Assembly: GCF_031179145.1 (NCBI RefSeq)
Contig: NZ_JAPSIB010000002.1
Location: 186,001 to 250,000 of the forward strand
Source of the DNA: Brevibacterium sp.
GTDB taxonomy: Bacteria; Actinomycetota; Actinomycetes; Actinomycetales; Brevibacteriaceae
Direction: 5' to 3'
Length of the DNA: 64,000 nt
Made by a program: the position numbers and the translations under genes. Numbering within the stretch: the first letter of the stretch is position 1; each line of letters begins with the position of its first letter. Below are positions 25,750-34,701 of this stretch, one piece after another. The notes beneath the pieces are model-generated. The model did no database searches and was not told the DNA's origin. It saw only the letters and a list, made by a program, of their open reading frames with translations.

Positions 25750-26625
25750 TCACGCGAAGACCTCGGCGACCACCTCGGCGACGGCTGCGGCCGAATCGTT
25801 CGGGTGCGGTGCCGTGAGCACGATGATCTCCCGGCCGCCCACCTCGGCGAGGGGGTGGAGTGCAACGCCGGGACCGGCCAGGGACATCATGATGGGCGTG
25901 GCCAGGGTGAGCCCGAGGCCGGTGCCGGCGAGCGCCAGCGCGACAGCGGTGTCGGTGACGATGTGGGTCTCCTTCGCGGCGATGCCGAGGGCTGCGGTGG
26001 CGAAGCGCAGGGCCCGGCCGAAGAGCTCGTCGGCCGGGGGCAGGATCCAGTCCGCCTCGGCGAGCTCGTCCCGGTTCGGTCGCGAGCGTCCGGCGGGGGT
26101 GACGACGCCGAAGTCCTCACCCGCGACCGTCGTCCACCGCACCCCGCGCATCGGGGGCAGGGGAACGCTTGGATAGTCGATTCCGATCGCCAGGTCGATC
26201 GCCCCGTCGACGACCGAGGAAGCCATCGTCTCGACGTCGATCTCCCTGGCCCGGACCTCGATGTGCGGATGCCGCTGCGCCAGCAGTGACATGACCTGCG
26301 GCAGCGCCACGATCGAGGCGGAGCCGAACACACCGAGGGTGACGATCGCCTCGCTGCGGAAGTCGCGGCCGAGCATCGCCTGCTCGGCCTGCCTCTCCGC
26401 GGCGAGGATGCTGCGGACCCGCGGGAGCAGTGTGCGTCCGGCCTCGGAGAGGACCATGCCCCTGCCCCGGCGGACGAACAGGTCCGCGCCGACGACCTGG
26501 CGCAGGGCCGCGATGTGCTGGGACACGGCACCGATGCTGTAGCCGAGCTGCTCCGCGGCTCGGGTCATCGAACCGCGTTCGGCCACGGCGACGAAGGTCC
26601 GCAGCTGCGCGAGTGTCCAGGCCAT
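25750..26625 (-). CDS. LysR-family transcriptional regulator
   Basis: A 291-residue regulator with the N-terminal winged helix-turn-helix (MAWTLAQLRTFVAVAERGSM, AAEQLGYSIGAVSQHIAALR, LFVRRGRGMVLSEAG about 50-64) and a periplasmic-binding-like effector domain from about 90. ATG at 26625. It is divergent from the FAD oxidase and aldehyde dehydrogenase genes, the classic LysR arrangement, with an operator-like array right upstream. It most likely activates the catabolic genes in response to pipecolate, lysine or an intermediate; the ligand is inferred. Confidence 0.93.
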   Translation of the reverse strand: MAWTLAQLRTFVAVAERGSMTRAAEQLGYSIGAVSQHIAALRQVVGADLFVRRGRGMVLSEAGRTLLPRVRSILAAERQAEQAMLGRDFRSEAIVTLGVFGSASIVALPQVMSLLAQRHPHIEVRAREIDVETMASSVVDGAIDLAIGIDYPSVPLPPMRGVRWTTVAGEDFGVVTPAGRSRPNRDELAEADWILPPADELFGRALRFATAALGIAAKETHIVTDTAVALALAGTGLGLTLATPIMMSLAGPGVALHPLAEVGGREIIVLTAPHPNDSAAAVAEVVAEVFA

Positions 26626-26642
26626 GGAAGCAGACTACCCTT

Positions 26643-26670
26643 TTTCAGTTTTCCTGAAACCGTCTTTCAG
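26643..26670. promoter_or_regulatory. LysR-type operator array, three TTTCAG/CTGAAA half-sites
   Basis: TTTCAG (26643-26648), CTGAAA (26654-26659) and TTTCAG (26665-26670) are spaced by exactly 5 bases each, making two overlapping perfect palindromes, each containing a T-N11-A LysR core. A weaker AAACTG follows. It starts 17 bp from the LysR start codon, ideal for autoregulation. Confidence 0.7.
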
Positions 26671-26765
26671 AAACTGCCCCTTGTCCTTAAACGTGAGCGC
26701 GCCCACAATGGCAGTGAGCGGTTCGAACGCGTTCCGCGAGAGCACTGACGACGATGAGGTGAGAC

Positions 26766-27965
26766 GTGCACAACTCGATTCCCGCGACCGCCGAGGTGGT
26801 CGTCATCGGCGCCGGAGTGATGGGCGCCGCGATCGCCTACCACCTCGCCCAGCGCGGAATCAGCGACGTCGTCCTCGTCGAACGCGACATCCCCGGCGCC
26901 GGATCGACGTCGAAGGCCGCCGGCGGGGTGCGCTGTCAGTTCTCCGATGAGGTCAACATCGCCCTCGCCGTGCGCAGCCTCGAGGTGCTGCGGAACTTCG
27001 AGCAGGACTTCGGCATCGCCATCGACCTCGTCACGAATGGATACCTGTTCCTCCTCGACTCCGCCGAGGCGGTCGAGGCGTTCGCCGCCAACGTCGCCCT
27101 CCAGCAGCGGATGGGTCTCGATTCGCGGATGCTCACCGTCGACGAGGCGAAGGAGCGCTCCCCATTCATCAGCACCGAGGGCCTGGTGGCCGCGGCATTC
27201 AACCCCGGAGACGGGCACTGCACGCCGGAGGCCGTGGTCGCCGGGTACATCCGTGCCGCCCGCGATCTGGGCGTCACGGTGCTCAAGTCCTGTGAGGTCA
27301 CGGGCATCGAGACGAGCGGCGGGGCGGATGCCCCGGGAGCCGATGGCATGGCTTCCGGCTCACGCACGATCACCGCTGTCGTCACCACCCGCGGCACGAT
27401 CGAGTGTTCGCGAGTGGTGTGCGCCGCCGGCGCCTGGTCGGGCCTCATCGGGGACATGGCGGGGGTCGACCTGCCGGTGACGCCGCTGCGCCGGGAGATC
27501 ATGGTCAGCGAGCCCGTCGGCTTCGACACCACCGGCATGCCCTTCACGATCGACTTCTCGACCGGCTTCTACTTCCACCCCGAGGGCCCGGGACTGCTCT
27601 TCGGCTGCCCCGACGAGACCGATGAGCAGACCTTCGGAGAGAAGCGGGACCCGGACTGGCTGGGCTATCTGTCCGAACTCATCGACAGGCGCGCTCCGGG
27701 CCTCGCCGACGTCCAGGTCAAGCACGGCTGGGCGGGCCTGTACGAGATGACGCCCGATCACAATGCGCTCATCGGCGCTGCCCATGAGCTCGAGGGGTTC
27801 TTCTACGCCTGCGGGTTCTCCGGCCATGGCTTCCTTATGGGCCCGGCGGTCGGTGAGGTCGTCGCCGATCTCGTCGTCGGCCGCGCACCCTTCGTCGACA
27901 TCTCCCCGCTGGACAAGCGGCGCTTCGTCACCTCCGGTCTGCGCAGGGAGCTCAACATCGTGTGA
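26766..27965 (+). CDS. FAD-dependent amine oxidase, probable L-pipecolate oxidase (AmaA/sarcosine oxidase-like)
   Basis: A 399-residue DAO-family flavoprotein. FAD-binding AEVVVIGAGVMGAAIAYHLA (about 9-28), then ERDIPGAGSTSKAAGGVRCQ, and the C-terminal FAD contact GFFYACGFSGHGFLMGPAVG. Family members oxidise secondary or N-methyl amino acids. The next gene is an ALDH7A1-type dehydrogenase, the same pairing as amaA-amaB for L-pipecolate degradation in Pseudomonas putida, so L-pipecolate is the best substrate guess; sarcosine, proline-like or other amines remain possible. GTG at 26766 has GAGGTG upstream. Cotranscribed with the aldehyde dehydrogenase 76 bp downstream. Confidence 0.85.
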   Translation: MHNSIPATAEVVVIGAGVMGAAIAYHLAQRGISDVVLVERDIPGAGSTSKAAGGVRCQFSDEVNIALAVRSLEVLRNFEQDFGIAIDLVTNGYLFLLDSAEAVEAFAANVALQQRMGLDSRMLTVDEAKERSPFISTEGLVAAAFNPGDGHCTPEAVVAGYIRAARDLGVTVLKSCEVTGIETSGGADAPGADGMASGSRTITAVVTTRGTIECSRVVCAAGAWSGLIGDMAGVDLPVTPLRREIMVSEPVGFDTTGMPFTIDFSTGFYFHPEGPGLLFGCPDETDEQTFGEKRDPDWLGYLSELIDRRAPGLADVQVKHGWAGLYEMTPDHNALIGAAHELEGFFYACGFSGHGFLMGPAVGEVVADLVVGRAPFVDISPLDKRRFVTSGLRRELNIV

Positions 27966-28041
27966 GCGCGCGCTCCAACACCCGAATCAGCCACCGCCCG
28001 AGGCATCACACCGGCAGGCAACCGCAAGAGAAAGGACCGCA

Positions 28042-29607
28042 ATGACTGCGACCACCACCGAGACCGCACTCCCCACCGATGAGGACATCTCCGCTCTGCT
28101 CAGCGCGGGGCTGAGGGCCTGCGGCGTCGACGCCTCGGTGCTCGACGCCTCGGTGCTCGACGGCGATTCCGCCGGTGTCCTCACTGCCCGTTCCCCCATC
28201 ACCGGTCAGGTGCTCGGCACGATCGCCGCCGACACTCCGGACACCGCCGCGGAGAAGATCGGCCGGGCTCAGCGGGCGTTCGCCGCCTGGCGTGACGTGC
28301 CCGCCCCGGTGCGCGGTCAGCTGGTCAGCCGGTGGGGTCAGCTGCTGGCCGAGCACAAGGAGGACCTGGCGAAGATCGTCACCGTCGAGGCCGGCAAAAC
28401 CCCTTCCGAGGCGGCCGGCGAGGTGCAGGAGATGATCGACATCTGCGAGTTCGCCCTCGGCCAGTCCCGGCAGCTGTGGGGCAAGACGATGCCGAGCGAG
28501 CGGCCCGGGCACCGGCTGATGGAGACGTGGCACCCCCTCGGCGTCGTCGGCGTCATCTCCGCGTTCAACTTCCCCGTCGCCGTGTACTCGTGGAACACCG
28601 CACTCGCCCTCGTCGCCGGAGACTCCGTGGTGTGGAAGCCCTCCGAGAACGCGGTGCTCGCGGCCCTCGGCGCGCAGGCCCTGCTGGTCCGGGCCGCCGC
28701 CGAGGTGGGGGCGCCGGAGGATCTCACCCCGGTCCTCATCGGTGGCCGGGACATCGGCGACGCACTGATCCGCGATCCCCGCGTCGCATTGGTCTCGGCG
28801 ACCGGTTCGGTGCGGATGGGACGCGAGGTGGGCCCGGTGGTGGCCGAGAGGTTCGGACGGGTGCTGCTCGAGCTCGGCGGCAACAACGCCGCGATCGTCG
28901 CCCCGAGCGCCGACATCGACCTGGCCCTGCGCGGCGTCGTCTTCGCCGCGGCCGGCACCGCCGGCCAGCGCTGCACCACTCTGCGCCGGCTCATCGTCCA
29001 CGAGTCGATCGCCGATGATCTCGTCGACCGGATCGTCTCCGCCTACGGCACACTGAGCATCGGTTCACCGACAGCGGACGGGGTCCTCGTCGGACCGCTC
29101 ATCAACGAGGCCTCGTACCGGGCGATGCAGGACGCGCTCGAGCAGGCGAAGGCCGAGGGCGGCGAAGTGCTGTGCGGAGGCGCCCGAGTCCTCGCCGACG
29201 GACGCCCGGAGGCCTTCTATGTCGAACCGGCAGTCGTGCGGATGCCTGCGCAGACGGCGGTGATGGAGTCGGAGACGTTCGCACCGATCCTCTACATCGT
29301 CACCTACTCCGACCTCGACGAGGCGCTCGAGATCCACAACGGGGTGCCGCAGGGGCTGTCGTCGGCGATCTTCACCTCTGATCTGGCGGAATCCGAAAGG
29401 TTCCTCTCCCGCTCCGACTGCGGCATCGCCAACGTCAACATCGGCACCTCGGGAGCAGAGATCGGCGGCGCCTTCGGTGGGGAGAAGGAGACCGGAGGCG
29501 GCCGCGAATCCGGTTCGGATTCGTGGAAGGCCTACATGCGTCAAGCCACGAACACCATCAACTACTCGGGTGAGCTGCCCCTGGCCCAGGGGGTGGAGTT
29601 CCTCTAG
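28042..29607 (+). CDS. ALDH7A1-type aldehyde dehydrogenase, probable L-piperidine-6-carboxylate/alpha-aminoadipic semialdehyde dehydrogenase (AmaB)
   Basis: A 521-residue NAD-dependent enzyme. Signatures of the ALDH7 (antiquitin) class are clear: LLELGGNNAAIVAP with the catalytic Glu (about 277-290), TAGQRCTTLRRL with the catalytic Cys (about 310-321) and AFGGEKETGGGRESGSDSWK (about 480). It would oxidise piperideine-6-carboxylate/aminoadipate semialdehyde to alpha-aminoadipate, completing pipecolate or lysine breakdown begun by the upstream oxidase. A five-residue in-frame duplication (DASVL twice, 28129-28158) lies near the N-terminus, outside the catalytic fold. ATG at 28042 follows GAAAGGA. 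Confidence 0.9.
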   Translation: MTATTTETALPTDEDISALLSAGLRACGVDASVLDASVLDGDSAGVLTARSPITGQVLGTIAADTPDTAAEKIGRAQRAFAAWRDVPAPVRGQLVSRWGQLLAEHKEDLAKIVTVEAGKTPSEAAGEVQEMIDICEFALGQSRQLWGKTMPSERPGHRLMETWHPLGVVGVISAFNFPVAVYSWNTALALVAGDSVVWKPSENAVLAALGAQALLVRAAAEVGAPEDLTPVLIGGRDIGDALIRDPRVALVSATGSVRMGREVGPVVAERFGRVLLELGGNNAAIVAPSADIDLALRGVVFAAAGTAGQRCTTLRRLIVHESIADDLVDRIVSAYGTLSIGSPTADGVLVGPLINEASYRAMQDALEQAKAEGGEVLCGGARVLADGRPEAFYVEPAVVRMPAQTAVMESETFAPILYIVTYSDLDEALEIHNGVPQGLSSAIFTSDLAESERFLSRSDCGIANVNIGTSGAEIGGAFGGEKETGGGRESGSDSWKAYMRQATNTINYSGELPLAQGVEFL

Positions 29608-29660
29608 GACCGACTAGAGTTGCAGGTGGTTCGAATCGCCGACAGAAGGAGCCCACCGAA

Positions 29661-30428
29661 GTGATTGAGCTGAAGACGCCCGCCGAGATCGAGAAGATGG
29701 CGGTCACCGGCCGATTCGTCGCGAACACCCTCACAGAGCTGTGCGCCACGGCGGAACCGGGAATGAATCTCCTCCACCTGGAGAACCGGGCGCGGAAGCT
29801 CATCGAGGACGCCGGCGCGGTCTCCTGCTATTGGGACTATGCGCCGTCCTTCGGTTCGGGCCCCTTCCGCAACGTCATCTGCCTGTCCGTCAACGACGGG
29901 GTCCTGCACGGCAAACCGCACGACTACGTGATGAAGAACGGCGACCTGCTCACCCTCGACTTCGCCGTGTCGATCGACGGCTGGGTCGCCGATGCGGCCC
30001 GCTCCGTCGTCGTCGGCGAGGGCCGTGAGGAGGACCAGCAGCTCATCGATTCCACCTGGACCGGGCTGGAAGCCGGCATCAGCGCCGCACAGCCGGGCAA
30101 CCGCCTCGGCGACATCTCACAGGCGATCGGAGACGTCGCCGACTCTCTGCGGATTCCGGTCAACCTCGACTTCGGCGGGCACGGACTCGGGCACACCATG
30201 CATGAGGACCCGCACGTGCCCAACCGCGGCAAGGGCGGACGCGGAATGGTGCTCAAACCGGGCCTCACGTTGGCGATCGAACCGTGGTGGTCGCTGACCT
30301 CGAAGAAGCTCAAGGTCGACAAGGACGGGTGGACGCTGCGGGTGGCCGACGGCTCGAACGGGGCGCACTCGGAGAACACGATCGCGATCACCGAGGACGG
30401 CCCGCGCGTCCTCACGCTCGAGGGCTGA
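29661..30428 (+). CDS. map: Type I methionine aminopeptidase
   Basis: A 255-residue pita-bread-fold enzyme that removes the initiator methionine from new proteins. Metal ligands are visible in order: LLTLDFAVSIDGWVADAARS (two Asp, about 96-115), GHGLGHTMHEDPHVPN (His, about 173), LAIEPWW (Glu) and the final SENTIAITE (Glu). GTG start at 29661 follows GAAGGAG. Actinobacteria often have two map genes; this one lacks an SH3-binding N-terminal extension. It stands alone, converging with the zincin-like gene. Confidence 0.92.
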   Translation: MIELKTPAEIEKMAVTGRFVANTLTELCATAEPGMNLLHLENRARKLIEDAGAVSCYWDYAPSFGSGPFRNVICLSVNDGVLHGKPHDYVMKNGDLLTLDFAVSIDGWVADAARSVVVGEGREEDQQLIDSTWTGLEAGISAAQPGNRLGDISQAIGDVADSLRIPVNLDFGGHGLGHTMHEDPHVPNRGKGGRGMVLKPGLTLAIEPWWSLTSKKLKVDKDGWTLRVADGSNGAHSENTIAITEDGPRVLTLEG

Positions 30429-30437
30429 GCGCCCACC

Positions 30438-31418
30438 TCAAGCGGTTCCGTGCCCGATCGGCCGCAGGCCCCTCGTGTGGACCGGGCACCGGCCGGGCTC
30501 ATGCGCGCTCCGCTGACTCGACGGGTCCTGGAGCACCCGCAACGACCAGCGCAGACGCCGCCGGAAGATCAGCAGACCGAGGGCGATGACGATCATGGCG
30601 TCGGGCCAGCGCGGCGCCGGCAGGTTGTCCGGGGCAGGCGGGTAGTGGCCTCCGGACAGGCCCGCGTCACGCTCGAAGTGGTTGCGGGATCTGGGAAAGA
30701 GCGAATTGTCGATGAAGTACGCGGTGGGGAACGCGAACGGTCCTGCCACGAGATTCGTCACCGCCCATTGGTCCACGTGACGCGACTCGTGCAGACCCAG
30801 CTCCGCCTCGTCCTCTCTGGACCCAGAGATGTTCGGGCCGTACCGCATGTAGAGCCGGTGGCCCTCGTTCCCGTAGCCGTTGACGGTCGCCGGCCCTGAA
30901 GTCGGCTCGCCGGGCATCCATGCGACGAAGACGTCGCCCAGGGTGGTTCCGCCGCTGCTGGTGCGCGGCGGCGGCCAGAACATGACCAGCAGCGGCGGGC
31001 CCGAACACGATTCCATTCCCATCGCCCGGCCGGCCAGCACCCCCACCCCGCTGATCGGGGCGACCAGGAAGTCCCGGGTCACCTGCCATGGGGTGGGAGG
31101 CGCGATCCTCAGACTGGGTTCGGGGCGCACGCTGCCGTCAGCGGTGATGTGGCTGTGGCAGAGGAGCGGTGAGGTCGCGGCCTCCAGCGGTCGTGCTGCT
31201 GCCCCGGCCACGAGCAGCACGGCGACCACCAGCACAGCGACGTTGCGCACTCTCATGTGGGAGGCGCAGACTCCGCAGGTCGCGGCCCGTCTCAGCCGGC
31301 GGCGGCGGAAGCGCGGTGCCGACCAGACCAGTCCGACGAGTCCGAAGCAGATGCCGCAGGCCACAGCACGCAGAAACGGACGGGCGCGTCTGATCGCCCT
31401 GCGCACACTTCTCTCCAT
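30438..31418 (-). CDS. Membrane protein with HExxH zincin-like motif, function unknown
   Basis: 326 residues. Two hydrophobic segments near the N-terminus (FLRAVACGICFGLVGLVW and NVAVLVVAVLLVAGAA), a long exported-looking domain and a C-terminal helix (MIVIALGLLIF) followed by a basic tail. In the middle is LGLHESRHVDQWAVTNLVAG: HESRH fits the HExxH zinc-protease signature, and an acidic FERDAG follows about 35 residues later as a possible third ligand. The Gln after the motif resembles the HELxHVxQ pattern of DUF4157-like zincins. Whether it is an active protease is unknown. It converges with map; the start may be further downstream. Confidence 0.65.
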   Translation of the reverse strand: MERSVRRAIRRARPFLRAVACGICFGLVGLVWSAPRFRRRRLRRAATCGVCASHMRVRNVAVLVVAVLLVAGAAARPLEAATSPLLCHSHITADGSVRPEPSLRIAPPTPWQVTRDFLVAPISGVGVLAGRAMGMESCSGPPLLVMFWPPPRTSSGGTTLGDVFVAWMPGEPTSGPATVNGYGNEGHRLYMRYGPNISGSREDEAELGLHESRHVDQWAVTNLVAGPFAFPTAYFIDNSLFPRSRNHFERDAGLSGGHYPPAPDNLPAPRWPDAMIVIALGLLIFRRRLRWSLRVLQDPSSQRSAHEPGRCPVHTRGLRPIGHGTA

Positions 31419-31693
31419 CGAGAACCACCCTGCCCTGCCCCCGCAACTTCAAGCTGAGCGTACCACCGGCTCCGACGGCCGGCCCCGAGCTGCTCGACGA
31501 CCGACTTGAGGTGCCGGCGGAGCCTCGGAAGGAGGGCTTCGAAGGGCCTCCCGGATCCCGCAGTCTGCGTCTAGAGTTTCTGGAGAAGAGAGACTGCCGG
31601 TGGAACCGGGCTCGATGCGGTTCGGGGCATGATCGATTGGACAGCGGGAATGACGACAGATGCCACCGCCTCGACCCAGGAAGGCCGGACGCC

Positions 31694-32776
31694 ATGACAC
31701 GGAGCAGAATCGCCGAGGCGGCGCTCGTGGTGATCGCCGCGATCACGCTGACCGCATGCTCTCCCGAGCCGGAGCGGAATGACTCCGAAGAACGCGGGAC
31801 ACCGGAGTCGCAGACCAGCCCGCCCGCCGGGGTCGAGGTCATCGCCTCGGACCTCGAGGCACCCTGGTCGATCGCCTTCCACGAGGGCACCCCGCTCATC
31901 AGCGAGCGCGACAGTGCCCGGATCCTCGAACTCGACGAGACCGGCGCCGCTCGAGAGATCGGGCGCGTCGACGGCGTCGTCCCCAACGGTGAAGGCGGAC
32001 TGCTCGGCATCGCCGTCCATGAGGGCTTCGCGTACACGTACTTCACGGCCGACGATGAGAATCGCATCGAACGGTTCCCATTGACAGGAGAACCCGGTTC
32101 CCTCGCGCTCGGAGATTCGGAGCCCGTCTTCGCGGGGATCCCCGCCGCCGGCTTCCACAACGGCGGTCGGATCGCATTCGGTCCCGACGGAATGCTCTAT
32201 GCCACGACGGGTGACGCGGGAGCGAGGTCAGACGCACAGGAGCTGGAGTCCCTGGCCGGAAAGATCCTCCGCCTCACTCCCGAAGGTGAGGCGCCGACGG
32301 ACAATCCCTTCGCAGGCTCCCCCGTCTACAGCTACGGTCACCGCAACCCGCAGGGGATCGCCTGGGACTCGGACGGAACCATGTACGCCAGCGAGTTCGG
32401 GCAGGACACCTGGGACGAGCTCAATCTGATCGAGGCCGGGAACAACTACGGGTGGCCCGAGGTCGAGGGAATCGCCCAAGACGAGTCCTTCGTCGATCCG
32501 GTGCAGCAGTGGGAACCCGCCGAGGCGAGCCCCAGCGGCATCGCGATCACCGATCAGACCATCCACGTGGCGAATCTGCGCGGACAGCGACTGCGCGACA
32601 TCCCACTGGCCGAGCTCGGCGAATCCAGCGAGCGGCTCGACGGCGAGTACGGGAGGCTGCGGGACGTCGTGGTGGCACCGGACGGATCGCTGTGGGTGCT
32701 GACGAACAACACCGACGGTCGCGGGAATCCCGGGCCGAACGACGACCGGGTCCTGCGCGTCCCGGCAGCTCCGTGA
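31694..32776 (+). CDS. PQQ-dependent sugar dehydrogenase-like lipoprotein (YliI/Asd type)
   Basis: A 360-residue protein with a lipoprotein signal peptide: hydrophobic stretch VVIAAITLTAC, lipobox LTAC with Cys at residue 22. The mature part is a six-bladed propeller of the GSDH/Asd family: LEAPWSIAFHEGT, NGEGGLLGIAVHEGF, AGFHNGGRIAFGPDGMLYAT, SYGHRNPQGIAWDSDG and AGNNYGWPEVEG. Family members oxidise aldoses with PQQ outside the membrane. No PQQ synthesis genes are nearby, so cofactor supply is unclear. ATG at 31694. It stands alone before radA. Confidence 0.88.
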   Translation: MTRSRIAEAALVVIAAITLTACSPEPERNDSEERGTPESQTSPPAGVEVIASDLEAPWSIAFHEGTPLISERDSARILELDETGAAREIGRVDGVVPNGEGGLLGIAVHEGFAYTYFTADDENRIERFPLTGEPGSLALGDSEPVFAGIPAAGFHNGGRIAFGPDGMLYATTGDAGARSDAQELESLAGKILRLTPEGEAPTDNPFAGSPVYSYGHRNPQGIAWDSDGTMYASEFGQDTWDELNLIEAGNNYGWPEVEGIAQDESFVDPVQQWEPAEASPSGIAITDQTIHVANLRGQRLRDIPLAELGESSERLDGEYGRLRDVVVAPDGSLWVLTNNTDGRGNPGPNDDRVLRVPAAP

Positions 32777-32872
32777 GGGAGGTGCCGTGTGGGAGGTTCC
32801 CGGGAGGGAAGTCCTGCCCCGCGTTCCCCTGGCTGCAGCCCTCGTGTCCGTCCCTCGTGCAAGGATGAGGGC

Positions 32873-34216
32873 ATGTCTTTCACCTGCACCGAATGCGGTT
32901 ACACCTGCGTCAAGTGGCTCGGCCGCTGTCCCGAATGCCAGGCCTGGGGCACGCTTGAGGAGAAGAGCGCCGGCTCTTCCCGAATCAAGACGAAGGTCAA
33001 GAAGTCGAGTGGAGCGAAATCGATCACCTCGGTGGACGCCACTCTGGCTCAGGCCAAACCGACCTACGTCTCCGAGTTCGACCGGGTCCTCGGCGGTGGG
33101 ATCGTGCCGGGCGCTGTGGTTCTGCTCTCGGGGGAACCCGGGGTGGGCAAGTCGACGCTCCTGCTCGACGTCGCCTCCCGCATCGCCCGCTTCGACTCCA
33201 AGGTCCTCTATGTGACCGGTGAGGAATCGGCAGGTCAGGTGCGGCTGCGCGCCGAACGCATCAACGCACTCGAAGACACCCTGCTCCTGGCGGCCGAGAC
33301 CGACCTCGGCGCCACGCTCGGGATGATCGAGGCCGAGAACCCGGTTCTGCTCATCGTCGATTCGATCCAGACCCTGGCCTCCTCCGAGGTCGAGGGAGTG
33401 CCCGGCGGTGTGACCCAGGTGCGGGAGGTCGCGGCGGCCCTGATCAGGGAGGCGAAGGCGAGGAACCTGCCCACAGTGCTCGTCGGACACATCACGAAGG
33501 ACGGATCGATCGCCGGTCCCCGCCTGCTCGAACACCTCGTCGACGTCGTCTGCACATTCGAAGGAGAACGGCACTCCAGGCTGCGCATGCTCAGATCCGT
33601 GAAGAACCGGTTCGGGCCCACGGATGAGGTCGGCTGCTTCGACATGACGGAGAACGGGATCCAGAGCCTTGAGGACCCCTCGGGGCTGTTCCTCTCCCGC
33701 AGCGGAAACAACCCGCCCGGCACCTGCCTGACGGTGACCCAGGAGGGCAAACGCCCCCTCCTCGTCGAGGTCCAGTCGCTCATCACCCCTGCCGCTGCTG
33801 GGCAGACGCGACGCTCGGTGTCCGGAGTCGATTCGTCCCGCGTAGCCATGATGCTCGCGGTCCTCAGCCAGCACATCAAAAAGCTCGACCTGTCCAAATG
33901 CGATGTCTTCACCGCCACCGTGGGTGGGGCGAAACTCGCTGAGCCCGCCAGCGACCTGGCGATCTGCCTCTCACTCGCCTCGGCGGCGATGGAGAAGCCC
34001 CTCGACGACAGGTTCGTCGCGATCGGCGAGATCAGCCTCTCCGGGGAGATCCGCAATGTCCCGAACCTGGGTCAGCGCCTCAATGAGGCGGCGCGGCTCG
34101 GCATCCACAACGCGGTGGTGGCCAAGGGCGCCCTCCGCAACGTGTCGGCGCCGAGTTCGATGAATGTCAAGGAATGCGAGCTGGTCTCCGAGGCGGTCTG
34201 CACTCTTCTGGAATGA
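32873..34216 (+). CDS. radA: DNA repair protein RadA (Sms)
   Basis: A 447-residue RecA/Lon-like ATPase that promotes branch migration in recombination repair. N-terminal C4 zinc finger (CTECGYTCVKWLGRCPECQA, about 4-23), Walker A LSGEPGVGKSTLLL (about 84), Walker B LLIVDSIQTL, the RadA-specific KNRFG motif in SVKNRFGPTDEVG (about 245) and a C-terminal Lon protease-like domain from about 290 lacking the Lon active site. ATG at 32873 follows AAGGATGAGG. In most actinobacteria disA follows directly; here a glyoxalase-like gene does. Confidence 0.95.
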   Translation: MSFTCTECGYTCVKWLGRCPECQAWGTLEEKSAGSSRIKTKVKKSSGAKSITSVDATLAQAKPTYVSEFDRVLGGGIVPGAVVLLSGEPGVGKSTLLLDVASRIARFDSKVLYVTGEESAGQVRLRAERINALEDTLLLAAETDLGATLGMIEAENPVLLIVDSIQTLASSEVEGVPGGVTQVREVAAALIREAKARNLPTVLVGHITKDGSIAGPRLLEHLVDVVCTFEGERHSRLRMLRSVKNRFGPTDEVGCFDMTENGIQSLEDPSGLFLSRSGNNPPGTCLTVTQEGKRPLLVEVQSLITPAAAGQTRRSVSGVDSSRVAMMLAVLSQHIKKLDLSKCDVFTATVGGAKLAEPASDLAICLSLASAAMEKPLDDRFVAIGEISLSGEIRNVPNLGQRLNEAARLGIHNAVVAKGALRNVSAPSSMNVKECELVSEAVCTLLE

Positions 34217-34286
34217 CGGTCTGCAGAGCTTGAGGCAGGTGACCGGAACAGTTGCCGGAATCACAGCCGGGGCGCATCCTAGAGAC

Positions 34287-34679
34287 ATGGGCACGACAGT
34301 CTTTCCGGCATTTCGGACCACGGACGCGGAAGCCACCACGACTCTGCTGGTCACGCTCGGCTTCGGCGAGCGGCTGACCGTCAGGGATGAGGACGATCCC
34401 CGTCAGGTCGTCCACGCGGAGTACGCGCTGGGAGACCGGGGCGGGATCATGTTCGGATCCGTCAGGCACGACGGCTCGGCACTCGACAGCGTGGGCGGCA
34501 GCACGGTCTATGTCGTCGTCGACTCCGAGCGGGAAGTCGATCGTCTCTACCAGGAGATCAAGGACTTGGGGCACGCGATCGTCAACCCGGTCGCGACTCA
34601 GCCTCATGGCGGACGAGCGTTCGACTTCCGTGACCACGACGGCAACTCCTGGGGCGTCGGCTCCTACCGCGGGGCCTGA
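34287..34679 (+). CDS. VOC/glyoxalase-superfamily protein
   Basis: A 130-residue single VOC-fold protein: TTVFPAFRTTDAEATTTLLV, LGFGERLTVRDEDD, a middle strand pair around GGIMFGSVRHDG, STVYVVVDSEREVDRLYQEI and FDFRDHDGNSWGVGSYRG at the end, the typical glyoxalase/bleomycin-resistance pattern. The substrate is unknown. ATG at 34287, 70 bp after radA. It occupies the place where disA is usually found. Confidence 0.85.
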   Translation: MGTTVFPAFRTTDAEATTTLLVTLGFGERLTVRDEDDPRQVVHAEYALGDRGGIMFGSVRHDGSALDSVGGSTVYVVVDSEREVDRLYQEIKDLGHAIVNPVATQPHGGRAFDFRDHDGNSWGVGSYRGA

Positions 34680-34701
34680 ACCTCAGTCAGCGGCCGGAGT
34701 C

